Of a stretch of 9,489 nt of DNA, positions 1 to 5,958 are shown in pieces. Within the stretch, counting starts at the first letter, position 1. Each line of letters starts with the position of its first letter. This stretch comes from DAOTTX01 sp034437515 (GTDB lineage Bacteria > Chloroflexota > Anaerolineae > Aggregatilineales > Phototrophicaceae), in contig DAOTTX010000531.1 in NCBI GenBank assembly GCA_034437515.1, forward strand, positions 1 to 9,489, in the 5' to 3' direction. Under the pieces are notes generated by a model that had not been told where the DNA came from, ran no database searches, and worked only from the letters and a program-made list of their open reading frames with translations. A program made the translations under genes and the position numbers.

Positions 1-605
1 GGGCACGCCAGAACGTCGCGGAAGACGTAGACATCGCCCTGAAGAACGGCGGCGGCATCCGTGCGACGATTGCCGGCCCCAACATCACCCGCCTGACGGT
101 CGGCTCTGCCCTGGCCTTCGATAATGAGATGGTCATCGTCGAGCTGACCGGTGCTGAACTGCTAGCCACCATGAAAAACGCAGTGAGCCGCGTCCCCGCG
201 TTGGACGGTCGCTTCCCGCAGGTCGCCGGTATAACCCTCGAATACGATGCGAGTCTCGAAGGTGTTTCTGACCAGGCCAGCCTGGAAAGCGCCTCACGCA
301 TCCAGAACATGACCGTTACCCGTGCCGATGGCACCGAGGTAACCCTGGTTGAGGATGGCGAAGTCGTCGGTGACCTGAGCCAGACCTTCAAGGTCGTGAC
401 CAACAGCTTCCTGCTCACCGGTGGTGACGGCTATCAAGCATTCCTGAGCACCGCTGAAGCGCGTGGCGCGGAGAACCCCGGCGTTGGCGAGCGTCAAATC
501 TTGATCGACTACATCACCGAAGAACTCGGCGGTGAGGTTGACATCACCATCGAAGACTCGCGTGTCGAACGCCTCGATGCCACACAAGAGGAAACGACCG
601 AGTAA
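1..605 (+). CDS. 5'-nucleotidase / UDP-sugar hydrolase family, C-terminal part (partial at window edge)
   Basis: The reading frame is open from base 3 and ends at TAA 603-605, giving the last 200 residues of a larger protein. The fragment matches the C-terminal substrate-binding domain of the 5'-nucleotidase family (UshA/CpdB-like). The NGGGIR motif is encoded at 45-62, the strand VIVELTGAELL follows, and the GGDGY substrate loop is at 420-434 inside FLLTGGDGYQAF. In this family the missing N-terminal half is a two-metal phosphoesterase, and the enzymes are secreted and release phosphate and nucleosides from extracellular nucleotides. The C-terminus ends in an acidic tail without an LPXTG motif or membrane anchor, so any anchoring would have to be N-terminal. 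ATG 129 is internal, because the conserved motif lies upstream of it. Exact substrate cannot be told from this half. Confidence 0.93.
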   Translation, partial: ARQNVAEDVDIALKNGGGIRATIAGPNITRLTVGSALAFDNEMVIVELTGAELLATMKNAVSRVPALDGRFPQVAGITLEYDASLEGVSDQASLESASRIQNMTVTRADGTEVTLVEDGEVVGDLSQTFKVVTNSFLLTGGDGYQAFLSTAEARGAENPGVGERQILIDYITEELGGEVDITIEDSRVERLDATQEETTE

Positions 606-635
606 TTCTCGGTCTTATGAACATAGCACGACCGG

Positions 636-663
636 CACCGTCCGCACCTGCGGGCGGTGTTTT
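636..663 (+). terminator. Intrinsic terminator of the nucleotidase gene
   Basis: A GC-rich hairpin has arms 636-645 and 650-659 (CACCGTCCGC / GCGGGCGGTG, ten pairs including one G-U) and a 4-nt ACCT loop. TTTT follows at 660-663. It lies 30 nt after the stop codon. This is the best terminator in the window and separates the nucleotidase from the next gene. Confidence 0.8.
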
Positions 664-680
664 GCCACCTTCAGGCAAAA
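660..680 (+). repeat. 7-bp inverted repeat overlapping a promoter
   Basis: TTTTGCC at 660-666 and GGCAAAA at 674-680 are perfect reverse complements around a 7-nt spacer. The left arm starts in the T-run of the preceding terminator. The repeat sits six bases before the TATACT box at 687-692, so it could be an operator or a second weak hairpin. Confidence 0.5.
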
Positions 681-692
681 ATCACGTATACT
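662..692 (+). promoter_or_regulatory. Predicted promoter of the two-helix membrane protein gene
   Basis: The -10 box TATACT is at 687-692. The best -35 candidate is TTGCCA at 662-667, which gives a long 19-bp spacer. Transcription would start near 699, leaving a leader of about 25 nt. The same -10 hexamer occurs upstream of the SH3 gene and of the gene at 9364. The -10 is convincing by position; the -35 is weak. Confidence 0.45.
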
Positions 693-723
693 TCTACAGA
701 GCAGCTCAGATAGAGGAAATGTG

Positions 724-1341
724 ATGGCAAAGTTAAAAAAGAAAAATCAAATTACGAGCACAATCACCTATGGCTGGAACATGTTCTTATTCGCCCGCAC
801 CTTCCGTGCGGAGATCGACGCGCTCCCGGAACAGGTCGCCGCGACACTCGATGACCTGCATCAAGACTATGATGAAGACGATTGGCGCAGCCAAACCGCC
901 AATGTGCAGCGAATCGACGACGACCTTTACACATTTGACCTGCGCATATACCAACATCTAGGCCCGTTGAAAGAAACCAGCGTCAAGGCGACCGGGCGCG
1001 TCCTCTACAGCAAAGGTTACGAGAAGACGGTCATTCAAGGGGATCTACGCCTGGGCTGGTTTAATTATCTCGGCGGGATGGTGGTCGCGCTGGTGATGAT
1101 CGTGCAGGTCTTCACAGGTGAAATCGCCAGTAGCATCACCTGGGAGTGGCTCATCATCGTACCGATCTTAATCAGCATCGCAACCTTCATCGGCTGGGAA
1201 CTACGACAAGACTACCGCGAACTCAACCAGGACTTGAGCCAGGCGTTAAAGGACGCTGCCGAACAGCACCAGTTAGCCCAGCCAACCGCACCTCATGTGT
1301 ATCAAGAAACCGAACGTAGCAAACAAGCCGCACGAACGTAG
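724..1341 (+). CDS. Unrecognised protein with two membrane helices (205 aa)
   Basis: I do not recognise the family. ATG 724 is chosen because an AGAGGA-like ribosome site lies at 711-717 and the frame upstream of it runs back into the nucleotidase gene and its terminator; GTG 721 is an in-frame alternative one codon earlier. The first ~110 residues are soluble and polar, beginning with a lysine-rich MAKLKKK stretch, with an acidic patch (DYDEDDW) near residues 48-54. Two hydrophobic helices follow, about residues 115-131 and 142-158, joined by a short loop that would lie across the membrane. A charged, probably helical tail of about 47 residues ends the protein. The topology suggests both soluble ends are on the cytoplasmic side. 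There is no signal peptide or catalytic motif. It sits between its own promoter and that of the SH3 gene, so it is probably monocistronic. The codon pattern and helices support a real gene; the function is unknown. Confidence 0.85.
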   Translation: MAKLKKKNQITSTITYGWNMFLFARTFRAEIDALPEQVAATLDDLHQDYDEDDWRSQTANVQRIDDDLYTFDLRIYQHLGPLKETSVKATGRVLYSKGYEKTVIQGDLRLGWFNYLGGMVVALVMIVQVFTGEIASSITWEWLIIVPILISIATFIGWELRQDYRELNQDLSQALKDAAEQHQLAQPTAPHVYQETERSKQAART

Positions 1342-1342
1342 C
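1311..1342 (+). repeat. 10-bp direct repeat over the stop codon, upstream of the SH3-gene promoter
   Basis: CGAACGTAGC occurs at 1311-1320 and again at 1333-1342, 22 bp apart start to start, about two helical turns. The second copy includes the TAG stop codon of the preceding gene. The pair lies 19 bp before the -35 region of the next gene, a usual place for an activator or repressor site. It could also be chance or a slippage duplication. Confidence 0.4.
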
Positions 1343-1352
1343 CCAAACGTTG

Positions 1353-1391
1353 TTTCCCGCTTGCGGAAAGCACGACGTTTTTCGCTATACT
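1353..1391 (+). promoter_or_regulatory. Predicted promoter of the SH3-domain gene, with imperfect inverted repeat
   Basis: The -10 box TATACT is at 1386-1391, giving a leader of about 29 nt. TTGCGG at 1361-1366 is a possible -35 with a 19-bp spacer. That hexamer lies inside an imperfect palindrome at 1353-1369 (TTT-C-CCGC, TT, GCGGAAA), in which one C is bulged. The same layout of inverted repeat then TATACT is seen before the gene at 724. Confidence 0.45.
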
Positions 1392-1426
1392 TAAAGGACA
1401 TATGCGATCTTACCGGGGAGAAACCG

Positions 1427-2455
1427 ATGCGATACTTACACATCCGGCTGCTGTGTGCGCTTTTGCTGCTGTTGACCGCTTCTCTTTCGCTAGCGCAGGA
1501 AGCCACGCCGCCGGTGGAGAACGACGCCGAACCGCTGACCGTCAGCGTGTTTGTGGATAGCGCCTTCTTGCGTGCGTTGCCCACACAGGAAGCCGAACCG
1601 AGCAGTTCTGTTTTTGAAAATGACGTGTTGCAGGTCATCGGGCGCAACGCCGATGGCACATGGTTTCAGGTCAAACGGTTCAACCGTGATGAAGCCGCCG
1701 GGTGGATCAGCCGCCGGGTGGTGTCGTTTATGTTCGAGGTCGCTGAACTGCCCATCACCGACTTTGAAACCGGCCTCACCGGGGAAACACCCGTGTTCGA
1801 TAGCGGGGTCGCGGCCTTCATCCTTACGGAAGCCTCGCTGCGTGCCGCCCCCTCGCGTGATGCGGAACGAGTCGGCGTCGTCCCTATTTTGACGACCATT
1901 CCGATTGTGGAACGCAGTCCGGATAGCCTGTGGTTGTTCGTCAACTATAACGGACAGACCGGCTGGGTCGCGGAATTCCTGACCAACATCAGCGGGGACG
2001 TCAACGACCTGCCGGTCGCGGCGATCTTCGGCATCGAATACGATGTGATTAACCTCCCCATCATCCCGGTCGAAGTGCAGATCGCACAGGTCAACCGGAT
2101 GCGCGATTTTATCCTCCCCAAGCAAGAAGTTTCTGCCGGGCTTGCCGGGTTCTGGGCGGTCGTTCGTGTCGGGGAGAACGCCCCCTGCAATCCCCCACCC
2201 GGTGATTATCCGATCTTCCCGCGCACCCAGCAGGATATTTACGAACTGCCGGAGATCCGGCGCTACACCCGCCAGCTAGATACCGCCATCAATGACCTGA
2301 ACGAGTCAATTGCGATGATGCAACGATGCGGCGTCTACACCGCCGAGGAAATCGGACAGGCGTACTCCAGAGCCGTAAACGCCACCAACATCTTCGAGGT
2401 CACGCTTGATAATCTGCAAAATCTTGAGGAAAACGTCATTCTGCGCAGTCCATAA
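1427..2455 (+). CDS. Secreted protein with two bacterial SH3 domains (342 aa)
   Basis: ATG 1427 follows GGGGAG (1415-1420) by six bases and opens with a signal peptide: MRYLHIR, a leucine-rich core, and cleavage probably after Ala23. The frame extends further upstream, but that part has no ribosome site and runs through the promoter. Two SH3_3-type domains follow. The first spans about residues 37-100 (FLRALPTQEAE ... GTWFQVK ... GWISRRVV) and the second about 126-192 (SLRAAPSRDAE ... LWLFVNYNGQTGWVAEFL). Each shows the usual R-x-x-P, W-x-x-V and GWV/GWI strand pattern. Residues ~200-342 form a separate, mostly helical region with two cysteines that could form a disulfide. There is no lipobox. 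Bacterial SH3 domains usually bind peptidoglycan or other wall polymers; here they appear without a catalytic domain, so an adhesive or scaffolding role outside the membrane is the likeliest reading. Confidence 0.9.
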   Translation: MRYLHIRLLCALLLLLTASLSLAQEATPPVENDAEPLTVSVFVDSAFLRALPTQEAEPSSSVFENDVLQVIGRNADGTWFQVKRFNRDEAAGWISRRVVSFMFEVAELPITDFETGLTGETPVFDSGVAAFILTEASLRAAPSRDAERVGVVPILTTIPIVERSPDSLWLFVNYNGQTGWVAEFLTNISGDVNDLPVAAIFGIEYDVINLPIIPVEVQIAQVNRMRDFILPKQEVSAGLAGFWAVVRVGENAPCNPPPGDYPIFPRTQQDIYELPEIRRYTRQLDTAINDLNESIAMMQRCGVYTAEEIGQAYSRAVNATNIFEVTLDNLQNLEENVILRSP

Positions 2456-2461
2456 GCGGAG

Positions 2462-2491
2462 TCTCAGGTGATTGTGCCACAATGACTGAGA
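2462..2491 (+). repeat. Nested inverted repeat between the SH3 and propeller genes
   Basis: Outer arms TCTCAG (2462-2467) and CTGAGA (2486-2491) enclose inner arms ATTG (2471-2474) and CAAT (2480-2483). As DNA the inner arms extend to ATTGTG/CACAAT around a single C. No T-run follows, so this is not a normal intrinsic terminator. It ends 23 bases before the next start codon and CACAAT could act as a weak -10 box, which would make the repeat an operator on the propeller gene's promoter. No better promoter is visible in this 59-nt gap. Confidence 0.45.
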
Positions 2492-2514
2492 TCACAAACT
2501 GTGGAGTAATGACG

Positions 2515-3621
2515 ATGAAACGACTTTTACTGATTTTGACGCTGTTGATTGTGTCGATGACACTCGCCGCACAATCGACCTTTCGTAATGGGCTGAACCG
2601 CCCCGGTGTTTACATGGCGGAAGCACCACGCACCGAACCGCAGATTGTATGGGAATACGACACCCCGCGCCCTTCACGCACCACGCCGACCGTCGCTGGC
2701 GAACTGGTGTATTTCGGTGATGAGTCCGGCAGTCTTTACGCCTTGAATATCGACGATGGCTCCCTCAATTGGGAATTTGAGACGAACGCACCGATTGTCT
2801 CGACCGCAAGTGTAAACGGTGACACTCTCTATGTCGGCGGTTTGGATGACAACGTTTATGCGCTGGATGCGGCGACCGGCGATACAATCTGGCAATTTGA
2901 AACCGGCGGTGATGTTTATGCTTCTCCCGCTGTGACCGATGACCGGGTGTTTATCGGCTCGCGTGACGGCACTCTTTACGCGCTCGACCGGACGACCGGC
3001 GAGCAAGTCTGGGCGTTTGATACCGGCGGCGAGGTCTGGTCATCATCGGCGGTCGTGGATGACACGGTCTACGTAGGCAGTCACGCCGACCTGATTTTTG
3101 CGTTGGACGCGGCGACTGGTAACGAAATCTGGCGTTACGAGAACCCCGGTAGTGTCGATGCCTCCCCCGTCGTGGTGGATGATCGGCTGTATATCGGCAA
3201 TCGCGCCGGGGAGTTCCTCGCTTTGGATGCCGCGACCGGTGATCGATTGTGGCAGCAAAAGCTCGACAGCGGCGTATATGCGTCGGCTGCCGTACATGAA
3301 GACATCGCTTATGTGGTGAGCTTCGACGGCGGTGTTTACGCGCTGGCGACCGATGACGGCGACGTCCAATGGCAAGCCGAGATCGGCGGCCCGGCGTATG
3401 CTTCACCGACACTGACCATCACTGAGGAAGACATCATGACGCTCTACACTGTCACCGAGAGCGGAGGTTTAATGCACGCCTTCGACGGTGCCAGCGGTGA
3501 CCTACTATGGCAGGTCGTCACTGGACGCGCCGGGGATTTCCGGTCGGCATCGCCGGTTGCGGTCGAGGATCGGTTGTATGTGGCGAGTAATTCGCGCGGC
3601 TTGCTGGTCTATGTAGAATAA
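2515..3621 (+). CDS. Secreted PQQ-like beta-propeller repeat protein (368 aa)
   Basis: ATG 2515 is preferred because GGAG (2503-2506) is eight bases upstream; ATG 2509 is too close to it. A signal peptide comes first (MKRLLLIL core, cleavage near Ala18-Ala19). The mature part is a chain of ~40-residue repeats of the form Y-V/I-G-x-x-D-G-x-x-Y-A-L-D-A-A-T-G-x-x-x-W-x-F-x-T-G-G-x-V-x-A-S-P-A-V. I count seven full units plus a C-terminal strand that would close on the N-terminal QIVWEYDTP segment, giving an eight-bladed propeller. This is the PQQ/WD40-like fold seen in BamB and in quinoprotein dehydrogenases. No catalytic cofactor residues or cytochrome motif are visible, so a binding or scaffold role is more likely than dehydrogenase activity. 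BamB itself is unlikely if the organism has no outer membrane. The 3' end overlaps the convergent NUDIX gene by 13 nt. Confidence 0.93.
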   Translation: MKRLLLILTLLIVSMTLAAQSTFRNGLNRPGVYMAEAPRTEPQIVWEYDTPRPSRTTPTVAGELVYFGDESGSLYALNIDDGSLNWEFETNAPIVSTASVNGDTLYVGGLDDNVYALDAATGDTIWQFETGGDVYASPAVTDDRVFIGSRDGTLYALDRTTGEQVWAFDTGGEVWSSSAVVDDTVYVGSHADLIFALDAATGNEIWRYENPGSVDASPVVVDDRLYIGNRAGEFLALDAATGDRLWQQKLDSGVYASAAVHEDIAYVVSFDGGVYALATDDGDVQWQAEIGGPAYASPTLTITEEDIMTLYTVTESGGLMHAFDGASGDLLWQVVTGRAGDFRSASPVAVEDRLYVASNSRGLLVYVE

Positions 3622-4070
3622 CGCGCCCGGTAGGTTTTGACGTTCATCTGAGTGATGACGGAGAGCGATTGCGGTAGTGCATCGAGGGTAAACCAACCGA
3701 TTGCAGTGCATTTTTCCGGTTCCATGATGCGCGGTGTGTTGCTGATGTGCCGCGCTAGATATGTCGGGGAAACCCAATGTTGGCCTTCATCCGGCAAGAT
3801 GTGGTCATCAAGTGCCAGCAATTCGGTGACTTCGATGACCATGTCATATTCTTCGCGGAACTCACGCACGATGGCATCGACGAGGTGTTCACCGAACTCG
3901 ACACCACCGCCGGGGAACTCCCAGGTACCACGTTCATTTTTAGCCTTTGGTCCGCGCTGTGAGAGGAAGACTTCTCCGGCTGTGTTGAAGACCATCGCGC
4001 CAACACCCACACCGACGTAATCAAAACCGGCACGGGGGTTGTCAACGCCGCCCACTGAGTCGCCAGCCAA
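3609..4070 (-). CDS. NUDIX hydrolase (MutT/NUDT15-like)
   Basis: The NUDIX box is clear at residues 55-77 counted from TTG 4070: G55-x5-E61-x7-R69-E70-F-x-E73-E74-x-D76-M77. Only the usual late glycine is changed, to Asp76. The metal-binding glutamates E70, E73 and E74 are present, so it should be active. The family cleaves nucleoside diphosphates linked to another group, such as oxidised dNTPs or nucleotide sugars. The HWVSPTYLA and EPEKCTAIGWF segments resemble NUDT15-like members, but the substrate cannot be fixed. The start is not ATG: TTG 4070 or GTG 4055 must be used, because the VGVGVGAMVF beta-strand lies before the first ATG. Either start is inside the end of tatC, which suggests translational coupling at the end of the nusB-tat operon. 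It ends in TAG 3611-3609, overlapping the convergent propeller gene. Confidence 0.92.
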   Translation of the reverse strand: MAGDSVGGVDNPRAGFDYVGVGVGAMVFNTAGEVFLSQRGPKAKNERGTWEFPGGGVEFGEHLVDAIVREFREEYDMVIEVTELLALDDHILPDEGQHWVSPTYLARHISNTPRIMEPEKCTAIGWFTLDALPQSLSVITQMNVKTYRARYST

Positions 4071-4845
4071 TCGCCACGAGCAAGATGCTGAACACGTACA
4101 ATCCGAGCAGCGGCCCCATCACCAGGAACATATTCACCGGGTCAACCGTCGGGGTGATGAACGCTGCCGCCACCGCTGAGACGATCACCGCGATACGCCA
4201 ACCTCGGATCAAGCCGCGTGCGGTAACCACACCCAACAACGATAGGATGAAGAACACCAGCGGTGTCTCGAAAGCCACGCCCATCCAGAACAAAAGCGAG
4301 GTCACAAAGCCGATATACTGTCCCGCCTCCCATTGGGCGGTGAAGATGCCATCTTGAAAGCCTTCGAGAAACCGGATCGCTGGCGGAGTCAACACAAGCC
4401 AGGCAAACGCCACACCTACAAGGAATAACAGCACCACCGCCGGGATCGAGGACAGCAGATAACGCCGCTCCTTGCGCGTCAAGCCGGGGACGATAAATGC
4501 CAGCAGTTGGTAGACCACCACCGGCACAGCGAAGATGCCACCCGCGAGGATAGACACACGCACATAGGCGACAATGGCACCGGTCGGCCCCAGCGTGATG
4601 AGTTCGCGCCCGCCTTCGGGGTAAAGATCGGCATATGGTCGGATGAGTTGTTCGAGCACCGGCCCGGCGACCAGAAACCCAACGACCGATCCGACGAACA
4701 GCGCGATGAAGGCCCACATCACCCGGTTACGCAGTTCGCCGAGATGGTCGAAGAAGGACATCCGTAGTTCATAGCCTTCGTCCTCAGTCGTTATGGGTGA
4801 CTGTTCTTCTTCGTCGTCGGGCGGCTCCTTGCGAAAGCGCAGCAT
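4042..4845 (-). CDS. tatC: Sec-independent (Tat) translocase subunit TatC
   Basis: A 267-aa polytopic membrane protein with six predicted helices, the normal count for TatC. The family signature FFDHLGELRNR is at residues 31-41, after a 28-residue acidic cytoplasmic N-terminus that is longer than usual. The cytosolic loop YQLLAFIVPGLTRKERRYL (112-130) aligns with the E. coli signal-binding loop, with Phe117 and Glu126 matching E. coli Phe94 and Glu103, spaced identically. TatC recognises the twin-arginine signal of folded proteins and recruits TatA for transport across the cytoplasmic membrane. ATG 4845 shares one base with the stop codon of the upstream tat gene (TGATG), and AGGA lies nine bases before it, so the two are translated together. 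Confidence 0.97.
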   Translation of the reverse strand: MLRFRKEPPDDEEEQSPITTEDEGYELRMSFFDHLGELRNRVMWAFIALFVGSVVGFLVAGPVLEQLIRPYADLYPEGGRELITLGPTGAIVAYVRVSILAGGIFAVPVVVYQLLAFIVPGLTRKERRYLLSSIPAVVLLFLVGVAFAWLVLTPPAIRFLEGFQDGIFTAQWEAGQYIGFVTSLLFWMGVAFETPLVFFILSLLGVVTARGLIRGWRIAVIVSAVAAAFITPTVDPVNMFLVMGPLLGLYVFSILLVAIGWRLSGRR

Positions 4846-5282
4846 CAGCTATCGTCCTGTTTACCTGACCATGTGCCGAAGCCGGTGTCGTCTTTGCCTT
4901 CGGTCGGCGTGGGTTGGTTCTCCTTACCATTGATCGAAGGATTTGTATTGTTCACACCGCGCACGGTCGCGTCAAGTTGTTTGACCTCGCGCTCGTAGTC
5001 TTCACTCGCCTTACGATATTCGTCACTAATGGGTCGCATGGCCTCATCCGCCATGCGTTTAAACGAATCCCGTGAGAGGTCTTTGGGCATCTTCATATCG
5101 ACACCGGCATCGTCTAATTCATGCTGGATGGTGTCCATCATCTTTGCCCACATTTCACGCAATTTCGACGTATACCGCCCGGCGATATACGCCCATTCCA
5201 ACATACGCTTCGGGCCAGCGACGATCAGCATGATGATAAAAATGAACAGAATTTCCCAACCGCCAACACCGAAGATATTCAT
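4845..5282 (-). CDS. TatA/TatB family translocase subunit, TatB-like
   Basis: A 145-aa protein with the classical plan: a short N-terminus (MNIFGVGGWE), one hydrophobic helix (residues 10-22), the hinge GPKR at 23-26, an amphipathic helix (~29-45), then a charged and finally disordered Pro/Thr/Gly-rich tail. Glu10 in the membrane helix, the GP-K-R hinge and the length resemble TatB more than TatA, which is commonly 50-90 aa and has FG before the hinge. It is the only tatA/B gene beside tatC here, so it may serve both roles or a further tatA may lie elsewhere. Its start is three bases after the nusB stop and its stop overlaps the tatC start. Confidence 0.93.
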   Translation of the reverse strand: MNIFGVGGWEILFIFIIMLIVAGPKRMLEWAYIAGRYTSKLREMWAKMMDTIQHELDDAGVDMKMPKDLSRDSFKRMADEAMRPISDEYRKASEDYEREVKQLDATVRGVNNTNPSINGKENQPTPTEGKDDTGFGTWSGKQDDS

Positions 5283-5285
5283 TGT

Positions 5286-5891
5286 TTAATCGTCTTCCGC
5301 TTCCATATCATCGCTATTCTGTACGACTGCCAGTTCAGCACGGATAGCACTCAGGTTCTGTGTAATCGTCCCTAGCACACCATTTACAAACCGTGAGGAA
5401 CCGTCCGCGCCATAGAGCTTCGCCAGTTCAACCGCTTCGTTGATCGCGGCGCTGGTCGGCACGCGGTCACCCACGCCAATTTCGTAGACCGCGATACGAA
5501 GAATGTTGCGATCCACCAACGCAACCTGCGCCAGCGGCCACTCCGGGGCGTAAGTTTTAATCACCCGGTCGATCAATCGGTGCTTGCCGATAACCCCTAC
5601 GACCATACCACGCATGTATTTTTCCGCCCGTGACGAGGGACGGTGATATTTCATTTGTAGATCCATCACTTCACTTACGAGATGATCGGCGCTGTCCACT
5701 TCGTACAGGACTTGCAGCGCGATACGTCGGGCGATGCTGCGGTCGTTAGTCACCTCAGCATGTTCAATTACTTCACTAGAAATCACCTGCTCCGGATCGA
5801 AATCCGACAGGGAATGTTGTATATCGTCGTTCAAATTTATCACCGTTACTACTTGAGATAGGTCAGCACAATCTTGTGCTGTTGCACTCAT
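5286..5891 (-). CDS. nusB: Transcription antitermination factor NusB
   Basis: The all-helical NusB core runs from about residue 52 (RSIARRIALQVLYEVD) to about 186. It includes the arginine-rich helix 1, the DRNILRIAVYEI helix, the PTSAAINEAVELAKLYG segment and the closing SSRFVNGVLGTI helix. NusB with NusE (S10) binds BoxA RNA and promotes antitermination, chiefly in rRNA operons. From ATG 5891 the protein is 201 aa, against ~130-150 for typical NusB. The extra ~50 N-terminal residues are polar and acidic, and the last ~15 are acidic too. ATG 5891 has no visible ribosome site; in-frame GTG codons at 5843, 5786 (after CCGGAG) and 5753 are alternatives, so the extension may be partly untranslated. 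It heads the nusB-tat-NUDIX group. Confidence 0.94.
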   Translation of the reverse strand: MSATAQDCADLSQVVTVINLNDDIQHSLSDFDPEQVISSEVIEHAEVTNDRSIARRIALQVLYEVDSADHLVSEVMDLQMKYHRPSSRAEKYMRGMVVGVIGKHRLIDRVIKTYAPEWPLAQVALVDRNILRIAVYEIGVGDRVPTSAAINEAVELAKLYGADGSSRFVNGVLGTITQNLSAIRAELAVVQNSDDMEAEDD

Positions 5892-5892
5892 C

Positions 5893-5921
5893 AGTTTACA
5901 CGAGTAGACAGCGTTTGACTA
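5893..5921 (-). promoter_or_regulatory. Possible nusB-operon promoter
   Basis: Read on the minus strand, TAGTCA (5921-5916) and TAAACT (5898-5893) are separated by exactly 17 bp, each matching four of six consensus bases. Transcription would begin at or inside the annotated nusB start. If the promoter is real, nusB is leaderless or starts at a downstream GTG. The 67-nt gap between sbcC and nusB contains nothing else I can name and no clear terminator. Confidence 0.25.
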
Positions 5922-5958
5922 CAGAAAAGGCTGAGGCGTTGTTGAGAGTACTGCCAGG

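Noticed and set aside
2674..3412. Long minus-strand open frames opposite the propeller gene
   Set aside because: They mirror the repetitive + strand code; the + frame has a signal peptide and clear propeller repeats.
2515..3621. Naming the propeller protein BamB
   Set aside because: The fold is shared, but no outer-membrane assembly genes are nearby and the likely lineage lacks the BAM system.
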